Positions 32,835 to 40,113 of a stretch of 64,000 bases of DNA are shown here, piece after piece. The DNA comes from Mollicutes bacterium (GTDB lineage: Bacteria > Bacillota_I > Bacilli_A > Izemoplasmatales > Izemoplasmataceae): assembly GCA_003554025.1 (NCBI GenBank), contig PWFC01000039.1, forward strand, positions 1-64,000, in the 5' to 3' direction. The position numbers were made by a program, and so were the translations under genes. The notes under the pieces are model-generated. The model ran no database searches. It was not told where the DNA came from and saw only the letters and a list, made by a program, of their open reading frames with translations. Numbering within the stretch: position 1 is the stretch's first letter; each line of letters starts with the position of its first letter.

Positions 32835-34418
32835 TTACGGTTGAATTTCTATTTCGCGGTCTTCTATGTGTTGAGGGGAGATTAGGGGTGGGTTATGGAC
32901 GCAGAAGGCGGCATATATTTCGCTTTGCAGGCGCATTTCTTCAATCATCAAGTTTCTAATCAGCACACCGCTTTGAACATGGATGTTTTCCGCTTGAGAA
33001 AAATCGTTGTTCGGATGGTAGAAAGTGTAGGTATGCACCGCGACACGATATGTTTTATCCGCTTCAATATCAAAAAGCGACCTTGACGCTGTAGCGTTTA
33101 TGTCGATGTGCTTGCCTAAAATGTCGAATGTCACCAAGGCGTTGTCAAACGGGAAAACGTCGTACATGGTGGAAACGCTGATGCTTTGAGCTTTATCGAT
33201 GTCGCTTCTTGTACCGCCTGAGTTATGAAACGCAATGTCCGCTTCGCTTGCGGATTCCATCAACCGTGCAATCCAAAGAGTGAGGTCAAAACGTCCGTAC
33301 GCGCCATCGCTAGTCAGGATGGTTTCAAAGAGATGACTGTATTCGGTCAAATGCGCATCGATTTTTGACTGGATTTCGGGATGAGGCGTCTTAAGTAGAC
33401 TTTCGTTTTCCTGATTTAAGTTCTGCATTGAGATGGTCGAAGCTTCGTCGAAATCATAACGCACATGGCCGATATGCGAACCATAAGCACCAGAAACCAT
33501 GCGCGGCACACCGGCGGCATCGGTTATAAGGGGGCTATGGGTATGCCCGTCGAAAACGATGTCGATGAGCGAGGGGTCGTCCATCGCTTCGATTCGCCAA
33601 CCGCCCCCGTGTGTCAGAAGCACGACCATATCCACTTCGTGGTCTTCGCGGAGATATGTGGCGTACTCTTCGACAATCGCCGCTTGCGATTTGAATTCAT
33701 AGTCTTCCACAAACGTCGCAAGTATTGAACTTTCCAAACCTTCGCCCATGGTTCCGATGACGCCTATGGAACGGTTTCCGCGCCCAATGATGGTGTAAGG
33801 GTCGATGCCTTCTGCAATTTGATCTGTGCCTTTATAGTGAATGTTTGCTCCAAGCAAAGGAAAATCCGCCATATAGTGTTCGTTCTCTTCCAAAAAGTAG
33901 CGCGTCACCATTGGAAGCCCCCAGTCAAATTCGTGGTTTCCGGCCACGAGCGCGTCAAACTTCGTCATGTTCATCAGTTCGACAACGGCGCCGCCAAACG
34001 TTTCGCCGGCCAACATTCCGCCATGGACCATGTCGCCTCCGGCCAGTATCACGGTATGGTCGGGGTTAGCGTTTTGCTTTTCAAGCAACAAGTTCCCGAT
34101 TTTGGCCATGCCCATTCTATCGCCGTCTTCCAGGATGGCGCCATGCAAATCGTTCACATAGTAAAAATCGAAATACCCCACCTTTTCCCCAACGCCCTCG
34201 TCGTCTACGGGAGCATCACCGTTGGTAGGGCCGTCTTGATCGTCTGGGTCATGATTGTCCGCGTCATGGTCGCTTGGATTTTTGTCGTTCGTATCGTCGC
34301 TTTTGCTTTGGTCTTCATGCCCGTTTTCAGGTAAAACCTTCGATTCATCCGACCACTCACAGGCGTTGGCGGCTATGAAAAGAAGAAGAATTGTCATCGT
34401 GATAAGCAGTTTTTTCAT
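32835..34418 (-). CDS. 5'-nucleotidase / 2',3'-cyclic phosphodiesterase lipoprotein
   Basis: 527 residues; ATG behind GAGAGGAC; lipobox ANAC at Cys20. A very acidic linker (residues 22-80, many Asp, Asn, Glu) leads into a calcineurin-like metallophosphoesterase domain with DFYYVNDLHGAI (usual NDxHG), AGGDMVHGGML, AGNHEFDWG, LLTHGGG and DGHTHSP, covering all metal ligands. The C-terminal 5'-nucleotidase domain (about 340-520) includes AFHNSGGTRSDI and MYDVFPFDNALV. It should strip phosphate from nucleotides at the cell surface, feeding the nucleoside importer. Monocistronic. Confidence 0.9.
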   Translation of the reverse strand: MKKLLITMTILLLFIAANACEWSDESKVLPENGHEDQSKSDDTNDKNPSDHDADNHDPDDQDGPTNGDAPVDDEGVGEKVGYFDFYYVNDLHGAILEDGDRMGMAKIGNLLLEKQNANPDHTVILAGGDMVHGGMLAGETFGGAVVELMNMTKFDALVAGNHEFDWGLPMVTRYFLEENEHYMADFPLLGANIHYKGTDQIAEGIDPYTIIGRGNRSIGVIGTMGEGLESSILATFVEDYEFKSQAAIVEEYATYLREDHEVDMVVLLTHGGGWRIEAMDDPSLIDIVFDGHTHSPLITDAAGVPRMVSGAYGSHIGHVRYDFDEASTISMQNLNQENESLLKTPHPEIQSKIDAHLTEYSHLFETILTSDGAYGRFDLTLWIARLMESASEADIAFHNSGGTRSDIDKAQSISVSTMYDVFPFDNALVTFDILGKHIDINATASRSLFDIEADKTYRVAVHTYTFYHPNNDFSQAENIHVQSGVLIRNLMIEEMRLQSEIYAAFCVHNPPLISPQHIEDREIEIQP

Positions 34419-34576
34419 AGAAATGTCCTCTCGGGTATGTTTTTTTCATTCGTATTCAGTATAACGCATCCCGGTTCAAATGAATAGGAATCTTTTGCAT
34501 GTGGCGCCACGCATATTTTGACTTCCGTACGAAGACGGCAAAATGCGGAAAAATCTCAAGGTCTTTTATGAAAGCG

Positions 34577-34606
34577 TTGTTAAAAGGTAGGACTTTTTGG
34601 TATAAT
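34577..34606 (+). promoter_or_regulatory. Promoter of the EF-G-like gene
   Basis: TTGTTA, 18-base spacer, perfect TATAAT, about 50 bases before the start codon. Confidence 0.6.
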
Positions 34607-34654
34607 AAAAAAGAAATCGTACAAAATCAATCAAACTCTGGAGGTATGCACGAT

Positions 34655-36736
34655 ATGAAAGTATACGACATCGACAAGATTCGTACCATAGCGGTGGTGG
34701 GTCATCCCGGAGCCGGAAAAACATCTTTTATGGAATCGGTTTTGCACGTGACCGGTGCGAAACCGAAAAAAGGAACCGTAGAAGAAAAAAACACCCCCTC
34801 GGATTACCTCACGGAAGAGAAAAATCGCCTCTCCTCCCTTTCGATGAGCCTTATCCCCGTTGAATACGACGGGTATAAGTTCAACTTCCTCGATACGCCC
34901 GGAAATCGCGAGTTCGTCAGCGAAACCCAACAAGCCATGAAAGTCGTCAAGGGCGCCATTTGTGTCATTGACGGTACGCAAGGATTGGACTTGGTCAGCG
35001 AGCAAGTGCTTGCCGATCTTGGCGAGAACAATATTCCGACCGCGATTTTCATCAATAAGATGGATAAGGAAAACGTCAAATTCCAAGATCTCGTCAACAA
35101 ACTTCGAGAAATCATTGGATATCAAGCCGTGCCTTTCCTTTGGCCCATCGGGTCCTCAGAAAACTTCAAAGGGTATGTGGACCTCGTCGACATGAAATCT
35201 CGGGTGTTTGACGGAAACGAAACCGTCGAAGGCGACATCCCCGACGATATGAAAGACGAAATCGAAGGGCTTCGCGAACAAATCGTCGAATCCGTTGCCG
35301 AAACATCCGAAGAACTGCTTGAAAAGCACTTTGAAGGCGAAGAACTGACGCAAGAAGAAATTTACAAGGGCTTGAAAGAAGGCGTCATCTCCGGCGAACT
35401 CAAGCCGATTGTTGTCGGTTCGGCCGACAAAGACATCGGCGTCCGCACGATTTTGGAAATGGTCGCCAAATTCATGCCCGCGCCAAACGAATTGAAGCCA
35501 ATGAGCGGCAAAGACCCCGAAAGCGGCGAAGAAATCGAACGCAAGACCGACGAAGACGAACCGTTCTCGGGTTATGTGTTCAAAACGACCGTCGACCCTT
35601 TCATCGGCTCCGTCAATTTCGTCAAAGTGTTTTCCGGTACTTTGAAATCCAACCAGGAGGTTGTGGTCGCCAACACCAAGAAAAAGACAAAAGTCGGCAG
35701 CATTTCCTCTTTGCGGGGAAAAGAACAACTTGACATTGACGAAATCAAAGCCGGCGACATCGGCGCCATCATCAAAAACGAACACATTTCGACGGGCTGC
35801 ACCATCGCCGATCCGAAAAGCCCCATACTTTATGAAGGCCCCGAGATGCCCACACCCACCATTTATGTCGCCATAAAACCGAAGAAAAAACAGGACGAAG
35901 ACAAGATTTCCCCCGTTTTGCAGCGTTTGAATGTTGAAGACCCGTCCTTCAAAGTCGAACGAAACGCCGAAACCGCCCAACTTCTTATTGGCGGACAAGG
36001 CATGACCCACATAGAGTTTTTGCTTGATAAGATGCGCAACATGTTCAAAGTGGACGTCGACATCCTCGACCAAAAAATCTCCTACCGCGAGACCATCAAA
36101 AAGAAAGTTGAAGCGGAAGGCCGTCACAAAAAACAATCCGGCGGTTCCGGTCAGTTCGGCGTCGTCAACATGCGCTTTGAACCGGTCGACCCCAACGAAA
36201 CCGATTTTGAGTTTGAAGAAGTCATCCACGGCGGCAGCGTGCCCAAAAAATTCTTCCCCGCCGTCGAGAAAGGTCTCATCGAAACCATGGAAAAAGGCCC
36301 CTTGGCCGGTTACCCGGTCATCGGCATCAAAGCCCCCTTGTTCGACGGGTCCTACCATCCGGTCGACTCCAACGAGATTTCCTTCAAGTTAGCGGCTACG
36401 CTAGCGTTTAAAAACGCCTGCAAAAACGCCCAACCGACCATTTTGGAGCCCATCATGAAAGTGGAAGTATTGGTCAAAGACGACTATGTCGGCGACATCC
36501 TCGGCGACATCAACAAGCGCCGCGGCAACGTCTTAGGCATGGACCCCCTAGACGGTGGAAAGCAGAAGATTTCCGCGGAAGTTCCCGAAGCGGAAATCAC
36601 CAAATACGCCATCGACTTGAAAGCGATGACGCAGGGAAGCGGCTTCTTCACCCGAGAGTTCGCACGTTATCAGGAAGTTCCCGCCAACCTTGTGGAAAAA
36701 ATTGTCGAAGAAGCGAAACTTGAAGACGAAAAATAA
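34655..36736 (+). CDS. EF-G2-type translational GTPase, divergent elongation factor G paralogue
   Basis: 693 residues, normal EF-G length. ATG 34655 lies nine bases behind GGAGGT; the ATG nine bases earlier is too close. Five EF-G domains can be followed. G1 is GHPGAGKTS, G3 DTPGNREFVSE, G4 NKMD, G5 VGSADKD. Two features differ from canonical EF-G: the catalytic His of DTPGH is Asn, and the switch I RGITI is absent (LSSLSMS instead). This is the pattern of EF-G2/EF-G-like paralogues that lack normal translocase activity or act in other ribosome steps. It is monocistronic, not in a rpsL-rpsG-fusA-tuf cluster, which also argues for a paralogue. Confidence 0.85.
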   Translation: MKVYDIDKIRTIAVVGHPGAGKTSFMESVLHVTGAKPKKGTVEEKNTPSDYLTEEKNRLSSLSMSLIPVEYDGYKFNFLDTPGNREFVSETQQAMKVVKGAICVIDGTQGLDLVSEQVLADLGENNIPTAIFINKMDKENVKFQDLVNKLREIIGYQAVPFLWPIGSSENFKGYVDLVDMKSRVFDGNETVEGDIPDDMKDEIEGLREQIVESVAETSEELLEKHFEGEELTQEEIYKGLKEGVISGELKPIVVGSADKDIGVRTILEMVAKFMPAPNELKPMSGKDPESGEEIERKTDEDEPFSGYVFKTTVDPFIGSVNFVKVFSGTLKSNQEVVVANTKKKTKVGSISSLRGKEQLDIDEIKAGDIGAIIKNEHISTGCTIADPKSPILYEGPEMPTPTIYVAIKPKKKQDEDKISPVLQRLNVEDPSFKVERNAETAQLLIGGQGMTHIEFLLDKMRNMFKVDVDILDQKISYRETIKKKVEAEGRHKKQSGGSGQFGVVNMRFEPVDPNETDFEFEEVIHGGSVPKKFFPAVEKGLIETMEKGPLAGYPVIGIKAPLFDGSYHPVDSNEISFKLAATLAFKNACKNAQPTILEPIMKVEVLVKDDYVGDILGDINKRRGNVLGMDPLDGGKQKISAEVPEAEITKYAIDLKAMTQGSGFFTREFARYQEVPANLVEKIVEEAKLEDEK

Positions 36737-36740
36737 CCCG

Positions 36741-36767
36741 AAGGAGCGCTCCGGCGCTCCTTTTTTT
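36741..36767 (+). terminator. Rho-independent terminator
   Basis: AAGGAGCGC / GCGCTCCTT hairpin and seven T residues. Confidence 0.9.
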
Positions 36768-36806
36768 CTTGCTTTGGCAAAAGGCGTTCAAAAATGCGTT
36801 TTCGTT

Positions 36807-36835
36807 CTTTATAAATCGAATGTTTGTGTTATAAT
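36807..36835 (+). promoter_or_regulatory. Promoter of the barnase-like lipoprotein gene
   Basis: Perfect TATAAT (36830-36835) with a weak -35 CTTTAT at 17 bases. Confidence 0.4.
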
Positions 36836-36865
36836 ATACCGTTACCATGAAATGGAGGTTTTATC

Positions 36866-37954
36866 ATGAAAAAACTACTTTTGTTTATGACGCTCATACT
36901 ATCCGCGTTTACACTAATGGCTTGCGGCCCTGAAAAAGTCGAACTGCCCGAACTCTTCGGCATGGACCGCTTTGAAATCCACGACGAACTTGAAGATAGA
37001 GGTCTTGAAGTTTATATTTGGGTCAACGAAGACATCCGTTACCCCTCGCCCAACCAGTTTGTAGAATACCGCGACCACACCACCGGAGACATGGTGGAAA
37101 AAGGCACATTGATCAATGTTGTCGTCAGCAGCAACCTTGACGACGACGAAGAAGAGTTCGAACCGGCTCCGCGCACGCCGATCGATGTCGACGGATCGTA
37201 CACCACGCCAGAAGATGTCGCGCTTTATGTCGACGCCTACGGCGAGCTTCCCGACAACTTCATCACCGAAGCGGAAGCCATCGATTTGGGCTACGACCCT
37301 GAAGAGGAGAATCTTTGGGACGTTACCGACGAGAAGAGTATCGGCGGAGACGAATTCGACCCTGATGGCCACGACGCATTGCCTAACGGCGAAGAGAGGA
37401 CCTATTTCACGGCAGACTTGAATTTCGAAGGTGGCGGCCGTCCCGACGAACGCCTTGTTTATTCCGACGACGGCTTGATCTTTTACACCGACGATCTCTA
37501 CGATTCGTTCGAACAACTTTTCGGCACCCCCGAACATCCGCCGCTTGACCCCGACGAGCACTACACCAATCGTCGCGACGTCGCTTTATACATCCGCACC
37601 TTCGGCAAACTCCCGCCGAATTACTACATCCGTTACGAAAACGACACCAACCTTTACAGAGACACTTACGGCGAACTGCCGGACCTTTATGACGACTTCG
37701 ACTTGTTCAACGACCTTCCCGAATTGCGCCGCGAATACGGCGAAGACGCTTACTACGGCTATTGGCATTTTTCCAACCACGCCGGCCAGTTGCCCCATTT
37801 CACGATGTTTTACATCGCCGACACCAACATCGGCGGCGCCGGACATTCACGCGGAAACGACCGTTTCGTATTCTCTCCCGAGGAAAGAATCGTCTATTAC
37901 ACCCCCGACCATTTCGAAACTTACGAATTGTGGTACGGAGACGCCAGAGACTGA
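36866..37954 (+). CDS. Lipoprotein with PASTA domain and two degenerate barnase-like domains
   Basis: 362 residues; ATG behind GGAGG; lipobox LMAC at Cys20. Residues 25-90 form a PASTA-like domain (VELPELFGMDRFEIHDEL, GDMVEKGTLINVVVS). Residues about 112-218 follow barnase closely: DVALYVDAYGELPDNFITEAE, EKSIGGDEF, RTYFTADLNF, GRPDERLVYSDD, LIFYTDDLYDSF. Residues about 233-358 form a second copy: DVALYIRTFGKLPPNY, FYIADTNIGG, SRGNDRFVFS, YYTPDHFETY. Mapped on barnase, copy 1 keeps Arg83 and Arg87 (192, 196) but has Thr182 for Glu73, Glu135 for Lys27 and Leu211 for His102. Copy 2 keeps Arg83, Arg87 and His102 (329, 333, 349) but has Ile317 for Glu73 and Arg256 for Lys27. Both are probably RNA-binding rather than RNA-cutting. 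No barstar gene is adjacent. Confidence 0.8.
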   Translation: MKKLLLFMTLILSAFTLMACGPEKVELPELFGMDRFEIHDELEDRGLEVYIWVNEDIRYPSPNQFVEYRDHTTGDMVEKGTLINVVVSSNLDDDEEEFEPAPRTPIDVDGSYTTPEDVALYVDAYGELPDNFITEAEAIDLGYDPEEENLWDVTDEKSIGGDEFDPDGHDALPNGEERTYFTADLNFEGGGRPDERLVYSDDGLIFYTDDLYDSFEQLFGTPEHPPLDPDEHYTNRRDVALYIRTFGKLPPNYYIRYENDTNLYRDTYGELPDLYDDFDLFNDLPELRREYGEDAYYGYWHFSNHAGQLPHFTMFYIADTNIGGAGHSRGNDRFVFSPEERIVYYTPDHFETYELWYGDARD

Positions 37955-37959
37955 CACGT

Positions 37960-37992
37960 AAAGAACGCAACCAACGTTGCGTTCTTTTTTTC
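37960..37992 (+). terminator. Rho-independent terminator
   Basis: AAAGAACGCAA / TTGCGTTCTTT with a T run. Confidence 0.9.
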
Positions 37993-38070
37993 AGAGTTGA
38001 AGCAGCGGTTTCATCATTCAACAAAGCGACGAAGTTGCAATGAAGGCGGAGGAAGTTTGAGTGGAAAGAT

Positions 38071-38099
38071 TTGGCATGTGGCGTTGGGTTTGTTACAAT
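38071..38099 (+). promoter_or_regulatory. Promoter of an acidic lipoprotein gene
   Basis: TTGGCA, 17-base spacer, TACAAT, about 50 bases before the ATG. Confidence 0.6.
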
Positions 38100-38148
38100 G
38101 ATGGTATCATAAGTTCTGCATATGTTTTAGAAGAGAGGAATGAGATCA

Positions 38149-38727
38149 ATGAAAAAACTCACCACGTTCGCGATAACGGTTTTACTGGCGTTCACGCTTG
38201 CCGCTTGCGCCGAAAACGGAGAAGATGTAAGCGAGCTTCAGGAGGCGTTCGACGAGGTCGATGGCGCGGAAAGCTTCACCGTTGCCATGGAGATGGACAC
38301 ACCGATGGGCACGTTTGAAATGACTTCCAAAATTGACGGAAACAAGGAATATTCCAGCGGATTCGGCCCCGATTATTACGCCATCATTGAAGAAGACACA
38401 CGCTATATCATTGAAGAACAAGACGGCGAATGGGTCAAGGAAGAAGACCCGAATTATGTTCCCGCCGATGAGGATTTGGAAACCGACAATCTCGAGGCGG
38501 AATGGTTCACCAAAGACGACAATATCTACACGTTGAAATCCGAACATTATGAAGACGTCTTCGGCGAAGGCGACACTTCGGAAATCACGGTCTATCACGT
38601 TGAACTGTTGGATAACGGGTTGACAATCACTTTGGAAATGGAAACCGAAGAACAGACCTCGACGACGATTCTATCCTATACCGATATTGGCGAAACCGTC
38701 GTTGAACTGCCCGATTACATCGAATGA
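38149..38727 (+). CDS. Acidic lipoprotein, probably LolA/LppX-like fold
   Basis: 192 residues. ATG 38149 behind GAGAGGAATGA; an ATG nine bases upstream is less well placed. Lipobox LAAC. The mature part alternates short strands (ESFTVAMEMDTPMGTFEMTS, DYYAIIEEDTRYIIEEQDG, ITVYHVELLDNGLTITLEME) as in single-domain LolA/LppX or DUF6612-like lipoproteins that hold a hydrophobic ligand in a half-barrel. The fold is inferred from pattern only. Strongly acidic. Monocistronic with its own promoter and terminator; the barnase-like gene upstream is a separate transcript. Confidence 0.6.
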   Translation: MKKLTTFAITVLLAFTLAACAENGEDVSELQEAFDEVDGAESFTVAMEMDTPMGTFEMTSKIDGNKEYSSGFGPDYYAIIEEDTRYIIEEQDGEWVKEEDPNYVPADEDLETDNLEAEWFTKDDNIYTLKSEHYEDVFGEGDTSEITVYHVELLDNGLTITLEMETEEQTSTTILSYTDIGETVVELPDYIE

Positions 38728-38732
38728 TTCCA

Positions 38733-38765
38733 CAAAGCATCGCAAAATAGTGCGATGCTTTTTGT
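38733..38765 (+). terminator. Rho-independent terminator
   Basis: AAAGCATCGCA / TGCGATGCTTT with a short loop and T-rich tail. Confidence 0.9.
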
Positions 38766-38774
38766 TTCAAAACG

Positions 38775-38804
38775 TTGTGCCCGGTTTTTGCGTCATGATA
38801 TAAT
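38775..38804 (+). promoter_or_regulatory. Promoter of the DJ-1 family gene
   Basis: TTGTGC, 18-base spacer, TATAAT. Confidence 0.55.
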
Positions 38805-38833
38805 AATTGGTAGAACGTTAAAGGAGGGTTTTT

Positions 38834-39379
38834 ATGAAAGGACTCATACTCTTCTCGAATCAAATGGAAGACGTCGAGTCGGTTGCCACTAGAGCGCTGC
38901 TCAAAAGAGCGGGCCTTGAGATGGAGGCGGCGACCTATAATGATTCGCTGGTTGTCAAAACCGCATTCGGATTGGAAGTGAAGGCGGATCATTACGCCAA
39001 AAATGTTTCTTTGGACGATTATCGCTTCATCGTCGTTCCCGGCGGACCGTACGTGGCCAAAACCGTGGACAAGGACAAAGACATCAAAAAGCTTGTGAAA
39101 CGGTTTCATGAACAAGGCAAACTTGTGGCTGCGATTTGCGCGGGCCCACGCTTCTTGGGCCAGGCGGGCCTTCTTGATGACAAGCCCTTCACCGCTTTCA
39201 CAGGAAGCGAAAAAGACGCCCCGAAAGGCGAGTATCGGCCGAACCTCAAAGCCATGACGCACGAAAACATCGTCACCGCCCGCGGCGCCGGCGCCGTTTA
39301 TGAGTTTGTTTACGAGATTGTCAAATACTTGCGTGGTGAAAAAGCCGCACAAGAGCTGATGAAGACCATACTGCATTGA
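38834..39379 (+). CDS. DJ-1/PfpI family protein
   Basis: 181 residues; ATG behind AAGGAGG. The Rossmann-like fold starts MKGLILFSNQMEDVE with the conserved acidic residue (EDVE), and the nucleophilic elbow reads VAAICAGPRFLGQAGLL, with the active Cys in ICAGP. HENIVTARGAGAVYEFVYEI near the end is typical. Family members include YajL, protease PfpI-like and glyoxalase III-like proteins that repair or detoxify aldehyde damage. Which activity applies here cannot be told. Monocistronic. Confidence 0.87.
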   Translation: MKGLILFSNQMEDVESVATRALLKRAGLEMEAATYNDSLVVKTAFGLEVKADHYAKNVSLDDYRFIVVPGGPYVAKTVDKDKDIKKLVKRFHEQGKLVAAICAGPRFLGQAGLLDDKPFTAFTGSEKDAPKGEYRPNLKAMTHENIVTARGAGAVYEFVYEIVKYLRGEKAAQELMKTILH

Positions 39380-39384
39380 GTTGC

Positions 39385-39410
39385 CAAGCGTCCGCAAGGG
39401 CGCTTTTTTG
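39385..39410 (+). terminator. Rho-independent terminator
   Basis: AAGCGTCC / GGGCGCTT with GCAA loop and six T residues. Confidence 0.8.
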
Positions 39411-39503
39411 TTGGAAGAGCCACTTTTCACTCCTTGCGATTAAGTTTTCACGAAATTAATTATAATGTTTTTAATATGCAAAAGGATGAATTTCCGTAAT
39501 GTG

Positions 39504-39532
39504 TTGACAAGGGTGTAATACAACTCTATAAT
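39504..39532 (+). promoter_or_regulatory. Perfect consensus sigma-A promoter of hydCBA
   Basis: TTGACA, exactly 17 bases, TATAAT. It is the strongest promoter in the window and drives a 110-base leader before hydC that contains the operator at 39568-39583. Confidence 0.85.
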
Positions 39533-39567
39533 AAATTTGGATGGCTTTATATATTAAAATTTAGACA

Positions 39568-39583
39568 GTGTAAGCGGTTACAC
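39568..39583. promoter_or_regulatory. Perfect palindrome, cre-like operator of hydCBA
   Basis: GTGTAAGCGGTTACAC is a GTGTAA / TTACAC repeat around GCGG. Its core TGTAAGCGGTTACA fits the CcpA cre consensus except for the outer W. It lies about 30 bases past the transcription start, a typical roadblock position. It also resembles Rex sites (TTGTGAA-N4-TTCACAA) but fits them less well. Confidence 0.6.
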
Positions 39584-39655
39584 CGTTTAAGTTGGCCGGA
39601 TCAATCCAATCCGTCCTTTTTGTGACCGCCGAATTCTCTTGAAGGAGGAACAGAA

Positions 39656-40111
39656 ATGCTGGAAGAAATTCTCAAGAAATACCCACAGCACGAAGACAGC
39701 CTCATTGAAATTCTCTTGGAGTATCAAAACAAAAAAACAAAACGCTTCATCACCGAAGAAGAGATCGCACAAATCTCAAATTACTTAGGTGTGACCGAAA
39801 GCAAGGTTTGCAGTGTCGTGTCCTTTTACACGTTCTTCTCGACCGAACCGAGAGGAAAACACATCATTCAAATCTGCAAAGACGTGCCCTGCTATGTGAA
39901 TGGCAGGGGAAACGTGCTCAAGACCTTGGAACAGCTTCTCAACATCCGCATCGGCGAAACGACAAAAGACGAAAAATTCACCTTGGAGTACACCAGTTGC
40001 TTAGGCAATTGCGACGGTGCGCCCGCTATGCGCATTGACGGCAAAACGTTCACCAATTTGAATCCCAACAAAGTAAAAGCGATTATCTCTGAATATCGGG
40101 GGGTCAACTAA
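39656..40111 (+). CDS. hydC: NuoE/HydC-type [2Fe-2S] subunit of the [FeFe]-hydrogenase
   Basis: 151 residues; ATG behind GAAGGAGGA. Thioredoxin-like [2Fe-2S] protein with the four cysteines spaced as in NuoE: ICKDVPCY (Cys-x4-Cys) and CLGNCDG (Cys-x3-Cys). The front QISNYLGVTESKVCSVVSFYTFF is the typical helical region. It is the small electron-transfer subunit of NAD-linked hydrogenase complexes and works with the next two gene products. Spacing to hydB is two bases. Confidence 0.92.
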   Translation: MLEEILKKYPQHEDSLIEILLEYQNKKTKRFITEEEIAQISNYLGVTESKVCSVVSFYTFFSTEPRGKHIIQICKDVPCYVNGRGNVLKTLEQLLNIRIGETTKDEKFTLEYTSCLGNCDGAPAMRIDGKTFTNLNPNKVKAIISEYRGVN

Positions 40112-40113
40112 TC

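Noticed and set aside
35156-36358. 400-codon open frame antisense to the EF-G-like gene
   Set aside because: Its Phe/Asp/His-rich composition is the reverse complement of the Glu/Lys-rich EF-G; no start signal and no recognisable domain.
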